Assembly: GCF_000346485.2 (NCBI RefSeq)
Contig: NZ_KQ976354.1
Coordinates: 8,040,221 to 8,104,220, forward strand
From: Scytonema hofmannii PCC 7110
GTDB taxonomy: Bacteria > Cyanobacteriota > Cyanobacteriia > Cyanobacteriales > Nostocaceae
DNA: 64,000 nt
Direction: 5' to 3'
Part shown: positions 1 through 9,198 of the stretch, in pieces
Numbering within the stretch: position 1 is the first letter of the stretch
Layout of the letters: the number at the start of each line of letters is the position of its first letter
Translations under genes and position numbers: made by a program
The notes under the pieces: model-generated
The model's input: only the letters and a program-made list of their open reading frames with translations
The model's database searches: none
What the model was told of the DNA's origin: nothing

Positions 1-453
1 ACCACTGCTATTCCATGTGGCTGCATTGCTAAATACTTCTAGGGGGATAAGTTGGGGTAGCAGAGCATTACTAGCTGGATTGTTAAAAGCTTTAGCAACA
101 CCACCTAAAAATAGGCAAGTAAAAAAGAGAAAAATAGAGCCGTGAGAATAAGAGAGGATTGCTAAACCAAAGGAGCACAAGGCAAGCATCAAATCGGTAA
201 AGAATACAGTACGCTGGCGGTTCCATCTATCGGCAATATGACCTGCAGGTAATATCAGTAAAATTACTGGAATTACTTGTACCAAACCTACTCCACCTAA
301 GATGAGTGCTGAACCAGTGCGTTCGTAGAGTTCCCAACCAATGGCTACACTCTGCATTTGAGTACCAAACAGGAGAAGGTTGCGAGCAATGGCAAAGAGA
401 CGGTAATTACGATAGCGCCATGCGGCATAAGGATCGTGAAGTTGTTGGGACAT
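1..453 (-). CDS. MFS transporter, N-terminal part (runs off the window)
   Basis: The minus-strand frame stays open from an ATG at 453 to the window edge (151 codons). It starts MSQQLHDPYAAWRYRNYRLF and continues with hydrophobic helices and an AGHIADRWNRQR stretch. That stretch matches the basic loop between helices 2 and 3 of the major facilitator superfamily, in the drug/siderophore exporter (DHA3/EntS-like) style. The role is probably proton-driven efflux at the inner membrane; the substrate is unknown. It is divergent from the flavin monooxygenase operon, with an AT-rich 247-bp gap that must hold both promoters. The C-terminal half lies outside the window, so intactness cannot be judged. 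Confidence 0.85.
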   Translation of the reverse strand, partial: MSQQLHDPYAAWRYRNYRLFAIARNLLLFGTQMQSVAIGWELYERTGSALILGGVGLVQVIPVILLILPAGHIADRWNRQRTVFFTDLMLALCSFGLAILSYSHGSIFLFFTCLFLGGVAKAFNNPASNALLPQLIPLEVFSNAATWNSSG

Positions 454-700
454 TCTAAATTGCTTTACAGTATAATTTGTTCGTCGAACAACCGACTAAA
501 AAAGTGATTGACCAACCCACACGGGAGCTGGTTGACAGATTGCGTTAATCGATTAGTTTGTAATACTTAATGTTTGATTTACTAAATATTAGTATATAAT
601 AATTTGGTGATTAAGAGTACAGATTTTTTTGTATCTATTTAACTGACACTTAGATGAAAAGGCTTTAACCAAACGCAAATCAGCAAAAAGAAAAAAGCTT

Positions 701-2065
701 ATGAGCCAAACACGCAAGTTTCGTTTAGGTGCGTTCATTCAAGCCACCGGACATCACGTCTCTGCTTGGCGACACCCCGATTCACAAGCAGATGCTGGTC
801 TGAATTTCGAGCATTACAAGGAAATTACCCAGACTGCGGAACGCGGCTTGTTCGATGCAGTTTTCCTAGCAGATAGCCCAGGAGTCTGGGGCGATGCTCC
901 AGAAACTCAGCATCGCAACGGTAAAGTCGTCCATTTCGAGCCGGTCACCCTCTTCTCAGCTTTGTCCTCGGTGACCCAAAATATCGGCTTTATTTCCACC
1001 GCCTCGACTACTTATGAAGAACCTTACACCCTAGCACGTAAATTTGCCTCCCTAGACTACTTGAGTAAGGGAAGAGCGGGCTGGAATGTAGTCACTACAG
1101 GCAATGAGAATGCCGCACGTAATTTCGGACTCGAGCATCACCCGGAACACAGCCAGCGTTATGAACGTGCTGAAGAGTTTGTGGAAGTGGTGAAAGGTCT
1201 GTGGGATAGCTGGGAAGACGATGCCTTCATCCGCGATAGAGAATCTGGTGTCTATTTCGATCCGAACAAACTGCATATACTAAACCACAAGGGCAAACAT
1301 TTTTCTGTAAAAGGTCCTTTGAACGTTGGTCGTCCGCCTCAAGGCTACCCGGTGATCGTTCAGGCTGGAGCCTCGGAAGCCGGACGCGATTTGGCTGCAC
1401 GCACTGCTGAAGTAATCTTCACCGCCAATCAAACCCTAGCCGATGCCCAAGAATTTTATGCTGATGTGAAAGGTAGACTGGGGAAATATGGACGCTCCCC
1501 AGACGATTTAAAAATCATGCCTGGTGCCTTCCCGATTATTGGGCATACCGAAGAAGAAGCTCAAGAAAAGTACGAATTCTTGCAATCGTTAATCCATCCT
1601 AATGTGGCCTGGAGTATTTTAAAGAACTATTACAAAAATGTCGATCTGTCGAAATATTCCTTAGATGATGTGGCTCCTGAACTGCCCAGCGACACCAACA
1701 CCAACAAGAGTCGCCTCAAACTAGTCAGAGATTTGGCTACTCGCGGCACTCTGACACTGCGTCAGTTGTATCTCTCTCTTGCAACCGCACGAGGTCATCG
1801 CACCATACTTGGTACTCCCGAAACCATTGCCGACCAACTAGAGGAATGGTTTAACAACGGTGCGGCAGATGGCTTTAATATCATGCCGCCAATCCTGCCT
1901 ACAGGATTAGATGACTTCGTTACCCTAGTCGTTCCTGTCCTACAGAAACGCGGACTGTTCCGTGTTGAATACGAGGGTAGTACCTTGCGTGAAAACCTGG
2001 GACTGCGCCGTCCAGGCAATTCTTTTGCCACCAAACAAGTGGATAAGACATTCGTGTTGGCGTAA
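701..2065 (+). CDS. LLM-class flavin-dependent monooxygenase (NtaA/SnaA/DszA type)
   Basis: A 454-residue protein of the bacterial-luciferase-like family. It has the N-terminal RLGAFIQATGHHVSAWR motif, a GLFDAVFLAD strand, FEPVTLFSAL, the ASTTYEEPYTLARKFASLD segment, GRAGWNVVTT and a VIVQAGASEAGRDLAART flavin-binding region. Length and motif order fit the NtaA/SnaA/DszA branch, which uses FMNH2 from a separate reductase to oxidise small organic substrates such as sulfones or aminopolycarboxylates. The substrate cannot be told from sequence. A metal-dependent hydrolase follows 69 bp later and is probably co-transcribed. Its last residues, KQVDKTFVLA, nearly match the C-terminus of that unrelated neighbour. 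Confidence 0.9.
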   Translation: MSQTRKFRLGAFIQATGHHVSAWRHPDSQADAGLNFEHYKEITQTAERGLFDAVFLADSPGVWGDAPETQHRNGKVVHFEPVTLFSALSSVTQNIGFISTASTTYEEPYTLARKFASLDYLSKGRAGWNVVTTGNENAARNFGLEHHPEHSQRYERAEEFVEVVKGLWDSWEDDAFIRDRESGVYFDPNKLHILNHKGKHFSVKGPLNVGRPPQGYPVIVQAGASEAGRDLAARTAEVIFTANQTLADAQEFYADVKGRLGKYGRSPDDLKIMPGAFPIIGHTEEEAQEKYEFLQSLIHPNVAWSILKNYYKNVDLSKYSLDDVAPELPSDTNTNKSRLKLVRDLATRGTLTLRQLYLSLATARGHRTILGTPETIADQLEEWFNNGAADGFNIMPPILPTGLDDFVTLVVPVLQKRGLFRVEYEGSTLRENLGLRRPGNSFATKQVDKTFVLA

Positions 2066-2134
2066 GTAAATTACCTACTCTTGCCTGACAGGTGAGTGTT
2101 AGCAAAAACCTATAATTTTTTGAAGGAAAAAAAC

Positions 2135-3673
2135 ATGAGTGACTATAGCCGATTGAAAACCTCGCGCTCTGCCGCCGTCAAAGCAACCCTTGATTATCCG
2201 GTCATCGACACTGACGTTCACACCAATGATTTTACCCCAGATCTTGAGGATTACATCGCTAATTACGGCGGCGCAAAACTCGTGGACGAATTACGCAAGG
2301 CGGAATCCTCTCGTCTCAACTCAAAGAGCGGTGGTAAAGACTGGTATCAACAAACTCCAGAAGAACGTCAATACAACCGCACAATTCGATCGCCTTGGTG
2401 GGCGAGAGTTACCCGCAACACGTTGGATCTCGCGACTTATACCCTCCCAGAACTGTTCTATGAGCGTCAGGCGGAGCAGGGATCGGACTATTCGGTGCTG
2501 TTTCCGAACAATGTCCTCGCACCGGCAGGGGCAAGTCAAGAAAACCGTCAGGCACTGCAAAGAGCAGTCAATCACTATCATGCTGATATCTACCGCAAAT
2601 ATAGCGATCGCCTAACACCAGTGGCTGGCATCCCTACAACGACTCCGCTTGAAGCTATTGAGGAGCTAGAGTTTGCCGTGAAAACACTGGGATTGAAGGT
2701 AATTAATATCCTTGGTGGTGTGAAACGACCAATTAAGGCGATCGCTGATAAGTATCCGGCAGATAAATTTCCGGAAATTGTCAAGTATGCAAATTATATC
2801 GACTTTTACGGAATAGATAGTGAATACGACTACGATCCTTTTTGGGCTAAGGTCGTCGAACTAGGCGTACCTGTCACCACCCATTACGGTAGTCAAGGAT
2901 GGACTGGACGCTCTTCCATCAGTAACTACATGAACAACCATATCGGTCACTTTGCTGACGGCTCGCAAGCATTTGCGAAAGCGCTATTCTTTGGCGGTGT
3001 GACCAAGCGTTTTCCACAGTTGCGCGTAGGTATGCTAGAAGGTGGTGCAGATTGGGGTGCTCACGTCTACATTCATTTAGTAGATCGCTTCTCCAAGCGC
3101 AATCTCAAGGCACTGCAAAACTACAACCCAGACTTGACAAATGCCTCCGAACTGTTCGATCTGTTTGAGCGCTACGGTGGCGAAATTACCCAAGGGTATT
3201 CCCTTAACAAAGAGGAATTGACCAAGAGTGTATTGGGTTCTTCCTTCACCCGTCATAGCCGACAGCCAATTGGTAGCGAATTGGAAGATTTTGCAGCGGC
3301 TGGAATTGAAACAATTGAGGATATCCGCGATCGCTGGGTAAACAGTTTCTTCTTTGGTTCTGAGTCTGACGATCGCACTATAGCAGCAGCATTCAACGAC
3401 AAAGCCAATCCGTTGGGTGTCCAGATCAACGCGATCTATTCCTCGGATGTTGGTCATTGGGATGTGCCCGATCTTACCGCCCCACTCGCCGAAAGCTGGG
3501 ATCTCGTGAAAGAAGGCGTCCTAACCGAAGCTGACTTCAAGTCCTATGTATTCGCTAATCCCTACAAGTTTTATACCGAAGCCAACCCAAATTTCTTCAA
3601 GGGTACGGCAATTGAATCCAAGGTAGGTAACATCCAATCTAAACAAGTGGACAAGAACCTGGTGGTAGCGTAA
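2135..3673 (+). CDS. Amidohydrolase family protein (PF04909-like)
   Basis: A 512-residue metal-dependent hydrolase or decarboxylase of the amidohydrolase-2 type. It shows a metal-site-like VIDTDVHTND near the N-terminus, VTTHYGSQGWTG with a likely metal His, MLEGGADWGAHVY, and a late SSDVGHWDVPD carrying the expected Asp/His. The ATG at 2135 is preferred over the upstream GTG at 2096 because a GAAGGA ribosome-binding site lies seven bases before it and the family starts here. It forms an operon with the upstream monooxygenase, suggesting sequential oxidation then C-C or C-N cleavage of one compound. The C-terminal KQVDKNLVVA resembles the end of the monooxygenase. Confidence 0.85.
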   Translation: MSDYSRLKTSRSAAVKATLDYPVIDTDVHTNDFTPDLEDYIANYGGAKLVDELRKAESSRLNSKSGGKDWYQQTPEERQYNRTIRSPWWARVTRNTLDLATYTLPELFYERQAEQGSDYSVLFPNNVLAPAGASQENRQALQRAVNHYHADIYRKYSDRLTPVAGIPTTTPLEAIEELEFAVKTLGLKVINILGGVKRPIKAIADKYPADKFPEIVKYANYIDFYGIDSEYDYDPFWAKVVELGVPVTTHYGSQGWTGRSSISNYMNNHIGHFADGSQAFAKALFFGGVTKRFPQLRVGMLEGGADWGAHVYIHLVDRFSKRNLKALQNYNPDLTNASELFDLFERYGGEITQGYSLNKEELTKSVLGSSFTRHSRQPIGSELEDFAAAGIETIEDIRDRWVNSFFFGSESDDRTIAAAFNDKANPLGVQINAIYSSDVGHWDVPDLTAPLAESWDLVKEGVLTEADFKSYVFANPYKFYTEANPNFFKGTAIESKVGNIQSKQVDKNLVVA

Positions 3674-3732
3674 CTCTCAAGAAACACATCCCATCGCAGC
3701 TTTATTTGGTAAGGGTGTTGCTATACGTACAA

Positions 3733-3812
3733 AGCCCACCCGAGTTTACCCTTGAGCACGAAGGGTGGGCTAAGCCAAATCAAGGGTTTCATAGCCCGCC
3801 GAGGCGGGCTAT
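3733..3812 (+). terminator. Two hairpins after the oxidoreductase operon
   Basis: Two inverted repeats follow the operon stop: AGCCCACCC (3733) with GGGTGGGCT (3763), and a perfect ATAGCCCGCC-GA-GGCGGGCTAT hairpin (3791-3812). Neither has a long T-run. The second motif recurs at 35388, so these may be dispersed repeat hairpins as well as terminators. Confidence 0.5.
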
Positions 3813-3821
3813 CACGATTGG

Positions 3822-4171
3822 CTAATGCGTTTTGCTGATGGTTACACAAAGTTTGTTGTAAAAAATTAGCAGGAAGGGTAAAATGCCCATTGGTAATAGC
3901 ATTACGTAAAAAGCATTATGAGTATTAAAGTTCTTTGACAAAAAACCGATGGTTGATACACCATTAGCTATACCAACTTGTGAAGAAATCACAATAATTC
4001 CACTCATGGTACTGTGACGAACTTTAGGTAGATGACTAAATTTCCAGCTATAACTTCATCAACACCATTGTTAACTACTAACTGCAGAATAACAATACTC
4101 AAACTACTTGTAAATATAGAAAGTACAAAGTAGTTTAAGTATAATATTGTCTGAATTTTAAAAATTGACAT
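3822..4171 (-). pseudogene. MFS-like transporter remnant (internally deleted, frameshifted)
   Basis: An ATG at 4171 opens a frame with a hydrophobic helix (YFVLSIFTSSLSIVILQLVV) that stops after about 55 codons. A different frame continues with FSHLPKVRHSTMSGIIVISS and then a typical late MFS helix pair ending LLPMGILPFLLIFYNKL. The two pieces look like the first and last helices of one 12-14-helix transporter joined by a large internal deletion and a frameshift near 4040. The closest impression is the DHA2 drug-exporter type, but assignment from such short pieces is uncertain. It is surely non-functional as a transporter. Confidence 0.55.
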
Positions 4172-4260
4172 CGGTTCAGTCCTTGAAATTTTTGAGAACC
4201 GCAGATGAACGCAGACAAACGCAGATAAATCTGTATTTCATTCAAGTGAGAACCGCTGTA

Positions 4261-5370
4261 TTAATGTTCGCAGCTTATGACCAAGCGCGATAAGCCGGGT
4301 ACGGCTTGCGCTTCGCGAACGTATTGCACGGGCCAAACTTTATCCTGTCCTAACTTTTTAGCAGCATCAGATGCCCAGTATGGATTGCGTAGAAACTCCC
4401 GCCCTATCAAAACAATATCGGCTTGACTCGTGCGGATAATATGGTCGGCTTGTTCTGGAGTTGAAATCAAACCCACAGTCCCAGTCAAAATATTTGCTTC
4501 ATTGCGGATTCTCGAAGCAAACTGAGTTTGATAACCAGCACCAAAGGGAATTTTTATGTTTGGTAAAGTACCGCCACTCGAACAATCAATCAAATCTACG
4601 CCTAGCGATCTGAGTTTATCCGCAAGCGCTATACTTTGCTCGATGTCCCAACCATTTTCAGCCCAATCGGTTGCCGATATTCGTACCCACAAGGGGTATC
4701 CTTCTGGTAAAACTGCTCGTATTGATCGCACAACTTCTCTTAGCAGACGAGTACGGTTTTCAAAACTACCTCCATAGTCATCGTTGCGGTGGTTACTGAG
4801 AGGCGAGAGGAACTGGTGCAAGAGGTAGCCGTGAGCAGCATGAATTTCAATCACCTTGAACCCTGCTTCAAGAGAACGTTTGGCGGCTTGTACGAAAGCC
4901 GTGGTAATTTCTTGAATTCCAACAAGATCTAAGGCTTCAGGAACGGGATGATTTTCACTAAAAGCGTTCGCACTACTAGAAACGACAGGACGCCAACCAC
5001 CGTTGGATTCATCTAATATTTTTCGCTCGAACCAAGGTGCTGCAGTGCTGGCTTTTCTCCCTGCATGAGCCAGTTGAATACCCGCGAACGCTCCTGAATT
5101 GTGAATAACAGTCACAATTTTAGCAAGCTCTTCAATATGTCCGTCTGACCAAATCCCTAAATCTTGTGAACTAATACGTCCGCGTGGTTCTACCGCCGCC
5201 GCTTCTGTAAAAACTATACCCGCACCGCCAACTGCACGACTTACCAGATGAACCAAATGCCAATCATTAGCATAACCATCTGTACTGGAATATTGACACA
5301 TTGGTGAGACCGCAATGCGATTGCGAAAAGTGACTGTACCAATAGTGAGTGGTTCAAATATATGTGCCAT
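4261..5370 (-). CDS. namA: NADH:flavin oxidoreductase, Old Yellow Enzyme family (YqjM/NamA type)
   Basis: A 369-residue ene-reductase using FMN and NAD(P)H to reduce activated C=C bonds. Diagnostic features are NRIAVSPMCQYSS near residue 25 (the Cys and Tyr of the YqjM subclass), the EIHAAHGYLLHQFLSPLSN loop with the substrate-binding His pair, NHRNDDYGGS, and a C-terminal LIGREFLRNPYW phosphate-binding region. Length fits the family (about 340-370). It stands alone on the minus strand, divergent from the selenium-binding-protein gene, with a 142-bp shared upstream region. The physiological substrate is unknown; detoxification of electrophiles is the usual inference. Confidence 0.9.
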   Translation of the reverse strand: MAHIFEPLTIGTVTFRNRIAVSPMCQYSSTDGYANDWHLVHLVSRAVGGAGIVFTEAAAVEPRGRISSQDLGIWSDGHIEELAKIVTVIHNSGAFAGIQLAHAGRKASTAAPWFERKILDESNGGWRPVVSSSANAFSENHPVPEALDLVGIQEITTAFVQAAKRSLEAGFKVIEIHAAHGYLLHQFLSPLSNHRNDDYGGSFENRTRLLREVVRSIRAVLPEGYPLWVRISATDWAENGWDIEQSIALADKLRSLGVDLIDCSSGGTLPNIKIPFGAGYQTQFASRIRNEANILTGTVGLISTPEQADHIIRTSQADIVLIGREFLRNPYWASDAAKKLGQDKVWPVQYVREAQAVPGLSRLVISCEH

Positions 5371-5512
5371 CTTTATCTTTCTAATACAAGATATCTATAT
5401 GTAGTGGTTTGGGATTTTTCATATCTCCCTTATATAATACTATATATCTACCTAATTACCGTTTTTTCAGTTAAGTAGGTTTTTTTACTAACGTACTTCG
5501 AGATCTAAAAAT

Positions 5513-6864
5513 ATGGCTCATGCGTGTTGTGGTCCCGGTTACGCTTCTCCCGAAGCAGCAATAAAAGCAGATCGTGAAAAAATACTCTATACAATTGCAC
5601 TTTATACGGGTACAAATATTCAAGAGCCAGATTATTTAGCAACTGTAGACGTTGACCCTAATTCCCCAACTTATTCCCAAGTTATTCATCGCCTGCCAAT
5701 GCCTTACATTGGTGACGAACTACACCACTTTGGTTGGAATGCATGTAGTTCTTGTCACGGCGACACTAGTAAATCCCGGCGCTTTTTAGTGGTTCCTGGT
5801 CTACGCTCTAGCAGAATTTACATTATTGATACAGCAGATGTCAAAGCGCCAAAACTTCATAAAATCATTGAACCCGAACAAATCAAAGAAAAAACCAACC
5901 TCACCGCCCCCCATACCGTACACTGTCTGGCTGATAGTCACGTCATGATTTCAATGTTGGGTAACAGCGAGGGGAATGGTCCGGTGGTTTTTTGTTATTA
6001 GACGAAAATTTTGACATTGCTGGACGGTGGGAACACAAAGCTGATGGTATGCGCTTTAATTATGACTTTTGGTATCAGCCCCGTCATAATGTTATGGTGA
6101 GTAGTGAGTGGGGCGCACCCAAAACGTTTTATCCCGGCTTCGATCTTAACGATGTGACGGCGGGAAATTACGGTCATCAATTGCATTTTTGGGATTGGTC
6201 TCAACACGAAATTATTCAAAGCGTTGACTTAGGTGAAGAAGGGTTAATTCCTTTGGAAGTCCGGTTTCACCATAACCCTGATAGCACTCACGGGTTTGTC
6301 GGTGCAGCACTGAGTAGCAACGTCTGGCATTGGCACAAGTCTAACGTTCATTGGGAAGCAAAGAAAGTCATTGACATTCCATCACAAGAGGTGGAAGGTT
6401 GGCCAATTCCCGTACCCTCGTTGATTACCGATATTTTACTTTCAATGGACGATCGCTATATCTACTTCTCCAACTGGCTACACGGAGATATTCGTCAATA
6501 TGATATCACCGATCCTTTCGCTCCCAAACTCACAGGGCAAGTTTGGTGCGGTGGCTTACTCGGTAAAAGTAGTGAGGTTCAGGGCAAAAAGCCAGTTGGT
6601 GGACCGCAGATGCTGCAACTCAGTCTTGATGGTAAACGGCTGTATGTCACTAACTCCCTATTTAGTACCTGGGATAATCAGTTTTATCCTGACTTATCCA
6701 AAGATGGTTCATACTTATTGCAAGTTGACTGCGACACTGAAAACGGAGGATTGAAAATCAACGAGAACTTTTACGTTGACTTTGGCAAAGAACCAAAAGG
6801 TGCATCCCGCGCTCATGAGATGCGTTATCCTGGTGGCGATTGTACTTCCGATATTTGGGTTTGA
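5513..6864 (+). pseudogene. Selenium-binding protein / methanethiol oxidase (SBP56), one-base frameshift
   Basis: The family oxidises methanethiol to H2S, H2O2 and formaldehyde using copper. The first frame (162 residues) runs from [13 protein letters not shown] through [15 protein letters not shown] and [18 protein letters not shown], then derails. The second frame picks up exactly at the next family residues ([13 protein letters not shown]) and carries [20 protein letters not shown] and the canonical end [15 protein letters not shown]. One G appears missing near 5981-5985, where GPGGF should be encoded. Restored, the protein would be about 451 residues, normal for the family, with its conserved Cys and His. 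Either a very recent mutation or a sequence error; everything else is intact. Confidence 0.85.
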
Positions 6865-7026
6865 AAATCTCAACCATTGCTCAGATGATTTGCAGGCTTA
6901 TCAGAGGTGGAGTTAGAAGCTTAGGGAATTCAATTATTTGAGGAGCTTTATACGATATTTTCATCCCAAAGCCAGCAAGAGTTTCATAAGTCTACAAATA
7001 CTCAAAGTGATAAAACAGGAGGAAAT

Positions 7027-7437
7027 ATGACATCTGAAAATCAGGATGTAACCACAACAAAAACGTCAGCAGAAACAAATAAGAGATTGAACCAAGGACA
7101 TCTCAAAACACTTGAGGAAGTGATTCAATTTAATCCCGAAGCATATGTGAAACGACCAATTTTCAACACAGAGACGCTGCAATTTGGTATGTATTGTCTT
7201 GAACCAGGACAAATCAATCCTCTACATCAGCATCCTCAAACTAGTGAAATTTGCTACTTTGTTCAAGGTACAGGAGAAGTTGTTATCGGAGATGAAGTCG
7301 CCTTTGTACAACCCGGAGTATCGATTCACGTCCCTGAAGCCGTGCGTCACGAAATCAGAAATACAGGAACCGAGCAAATGCTTGTAGTTGTAGTTCAATC
7401 GCCGCTTCCGTGCAAAACTGAACGAATTACCCCTTAA
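7027..7437 (+). CDS. Cupin-domain protein
   Basis: A 136-residue single-domain cupin. Motif 1 is INPLHQHPQTSEICYFVQGTG (about residues 58-78), giving His, His and Glu metal ligands; motif 2 is PGVSIHVPEAVRHEIRN (about 97-113), giving the last His. A strong AGGAGG site precedes the ATG. Small cupins serve as dioxygenases, isomerases or sensors, so the reaction cannot be assigned. It follows the selenium-binding-protein gene after 160 bp on the same strand and could share the stress/oxidation theme of the region. The first 40 residues are polar and non-conserved. Confidence 0.85.
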   Translation: MTSENQDVTTTKTSAETNKRLNQGHLKTLEEVIQFNPEAYVKRPIFNTETLQFGMYCLEPGQINPLHQHPQTSEICYFVQGTGEVVIGDEVAFVQPGVSIHVPEAVRHEIRNTGTEQMLVVVVQSPLPCKTERITP

Positions 7438-7508
7438 CTTCTTCAAATAGAACCATGATTTTTTCATTACTGATCTGCGTGCATCTGCGTTCATCTGCGG
7501 TTCCTTAA

Positions 7509-7625
7509 TTATTTAATATTAAATTTTCGGGCTTCACTACACCGTAATAGCGTCCCCTGGCGAGCAGTTTCAATTTTTTCTAGCGCATCCCGGTAGTTTA
7601 GAAACTGTCCCAAGGCGGTATGAAA
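7509..7625 (-). pseudogene. XisH-like fragment
   Basis: A 38-codon minus-strand piece bounded by stops reads HTALGQFLNYRDALEKIE. This matches the central motif of XisH, a small protein associated with the fdxN element excision genes of heterocystous cyanobacteria and widespread in that group. No start codon and no remainder of the gene are present. The surrounding 7438-7774 gap otherwise holds only a dispersed repeat (CTGCGTTCATCTGCGG near 7485) and nothing else recognised. Confidence 0.45.
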
Positions 7626-7774
7626 TTATGAAACATTGGACGGACTAATAAAACTGGCAATGGATATTCTTTCAGGGAAACAAAATATTTAGAAATGGGG
7701 AGCGATAAGCGAAGCCGCTCCGTCACCAGAGCGACTTAGTTTAATGCTCTTCTCCCTTTGTGCAAAACTTTTCT

Positions 7775-8059
7775 TTAAGCCGTTTCCTCTTTTTCTTTTG
7801 GCTTAACTTCAAAAATTTTGATGCCTGCTTCATGCACCTCAAATCCCTCTTCGGTTAACTTGCCTAATTTTCCAGAAATGTTGCCTGCATACTTTGGGTA
7901 AGTAGCAGCTGCCTCACACGCCTTTCTGTAGGATTTAGCATTCAGCAGAACGATAAACTTATTGCTGTTTTCGTCCGACAAAACCATCTTCACTTTTTTA
8001 TCTGGTGCGGGATCGGCTGACGGAATTTCATTGAATTTGAGTGTGATTTCAGAACGCAC
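7775..8059 (-). CDS. Small conserved protein, possibly the cyanobacterial FinO-like group
   Basis: A 94-residue charged protein starting at a GTG (8059); no ATG lies in frame before the upstream stop. The pattern of two beta-rich halves followed by YRKACEAAATYPKYAGNISGK and GFEVHEAGIKIFEVKPK resembles small proteins labelled fertility-inhibition FinO-like in Nostocales. That resemblance is from memory of the family and is weak. There are no membrane segments. It stands alone among gene fragments. Function unknown; an RNA-binding role would be the inference if the family link holds. Confidence 0.5.
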   Translation of the reverse strand: MRSEITLKFNEIPSADPAPDKKVKMVLSDENSNKFIVLLNAKSYRKACEAAATYPKYAGNISGKLGKLTEEGFEVHEAGIKIFEVKPKEKEETA

Positions 8060-8283
8060 GTTCTTACCCTTTTCTTGAGTTCTCTTTATTGATTCAACGA
8101 CTATTGACTATTCTAAAATTAGACCATAGCTTGAGCGGATACTCTCAAAAATTTAACAGTTAATAAGGTTTGAGTAGTGGTTGTACTTTCTACTGTTGAG
8201 CTGCCAGCCAGCCCCGAACGGATTGCCGGAGTTGTCTTGGTGGTGTTATGTGTTTCCCTGTTGACGGAAGCAAAGCGATGAGT

Positions 8284-8395
8284 TTAATTTGCTCTGTAGG
8301 CTTTTGGTGTGATGCCTGTGAGTTGGCGAAACTGTTTACTTAAATGACTATGGCTATTGAATCCACACAGAAAGGCAATATCCATGATGGAACGG
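8284..8395 (-). pseudogene. AraC-family regulator, C-terminal fragment
   Basis: Only the last helix-turn-helix survives: IMDIAFLCGFNSHSHLSKQF followed by RQLTGITPKAYRAN and stop. This is the canonical end of AraC/XylS regulators (second HTH plus the TPxxYR motif). Upstream the sequence changes abruptly into an azoreductase fragment on the opposite strand, so the rest of the gene is gone. Confidence 0.8.
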
Positions 8396-8895
8396 ATGCA
8401 AGTCCGCGTGGTGAGCGATCGCACTCTCGCCGCATGACCAGAGAATTTGTTGAACAATGGAAACAAACTCATCCCAACGATACCGTCACCTATCGGGATA
8501 TTGGTCGCAATCCCATTCCCCACGTCGATGAACCCTGGATTGCCGCTGCATTCTCGCCACCGGAGCAACACACGCCTGAACTGCGCGAAGCAATTCGCCT
8601 CAGTGATCGACTCGTAGATGAATTCCTAGAGGCTGATGTTTACGTCATCGGCATTCCCATGTACAACTTTAGCATTCCTAGTGGATTCAAGGCGTATATC
8701 GACCAGATTGTGAGAATCGGACGAACCGTTGCCTATGAACCGAATGATGTTGCCGATGTTTACAAGCCGCTGGTACTGGGCAAAAAAATGTTCATCATCG
8801 AAGCACGGGGGGATTCTGGCTTTGAACCTGGTGGGCGGTACGAGAAAATGAACCACCACGATCCTTACCTGACCACCGTTTTCGGGTTTATGGGC
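8396..8895 (+). pseudogene. azoR: FMN-dependent NADH-azoreductase (AzoR) fragment, both ends lost
   Basis: The open frame 8344-9114 is a chimera. Residues matching AzoR run from SPRGERSHSRRMTREFVEQW through NPIPHVD, the FMN-contacting PMYNFSIPSGFKAYIDQIVR segment and the PYLTTVFGFMGI motif. AzoR normally begins about ten residues before SPRG and continues about 40 residues past GFMGI. The 5' end is fused to reverse-strand AraC sequence and the 3' end to the reverse strand of a small unknown gene, so the reading frame is open only by chance. The missing C-terminal helix and strand make an active enzyme unlikely. Confidence 0.8.
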
Positions 8896-9112
8896 ATAAT
8901 TCTTCCGGTTTCTGCATTTGATACACGAGTAGCGTTCCTGCTACCCGCGCTAAGGTCAGTGGTTCGCACCGGATGCCACCGAGCAGAAGACTGGCATCTT
9001 GATACAGCCGTTCTGCTGCTACCTCATCCAGTGGTTGCCCCATTTGCGAAGCAATTTCTTGTAAGCTTTGTTGAATCGATAGCTGAATATCTGGTGGAAA
9101 AGAATCGTTCAT
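8888..9112 (-). CDS. Hypothetical protein, possibly C-terminally truncated
   Basis: A 74-residue frame with an ATG at 9112 reads as a helical, acidic small protein (SIQQSLQEIASQMGQPLDEV near the N-terminus, TLARVAGTLLVYQMQ near the end). Not recognised. Its last six or so codons run into the azoreductase fragment, so the natural C-terminus may be lost. The amphipathic composition is more protein-like than the overlapping plus-strand chimera, which is why it is listed. Confidence 0.4.
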   Translation of the reverse strand: MNDSFPPDIQLSIQQSLQEIASQMGQPLDEVAAERLYQDASLLLGGIRCEPLTLARVAGTLLVYQMQKPEELCP

Positions 9113-9198
9113 AAATTTGCTTCAAGTTGACCGTACTTTCTGGGTTCACATATTTATATATTTTAGCGACACACTCGAATCTGGGGAATCACAACAAA

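Noticed and set aside
4197-7503. CGCAGATGAACGCAGA (4203) and its complement (7484) as ends of a transposon around the OYE-SBP56-cupin genes
   Set aside because: The words are a common dispersed repeat in cyanobacteria, no transposase lies inside and no target duplication is seen.
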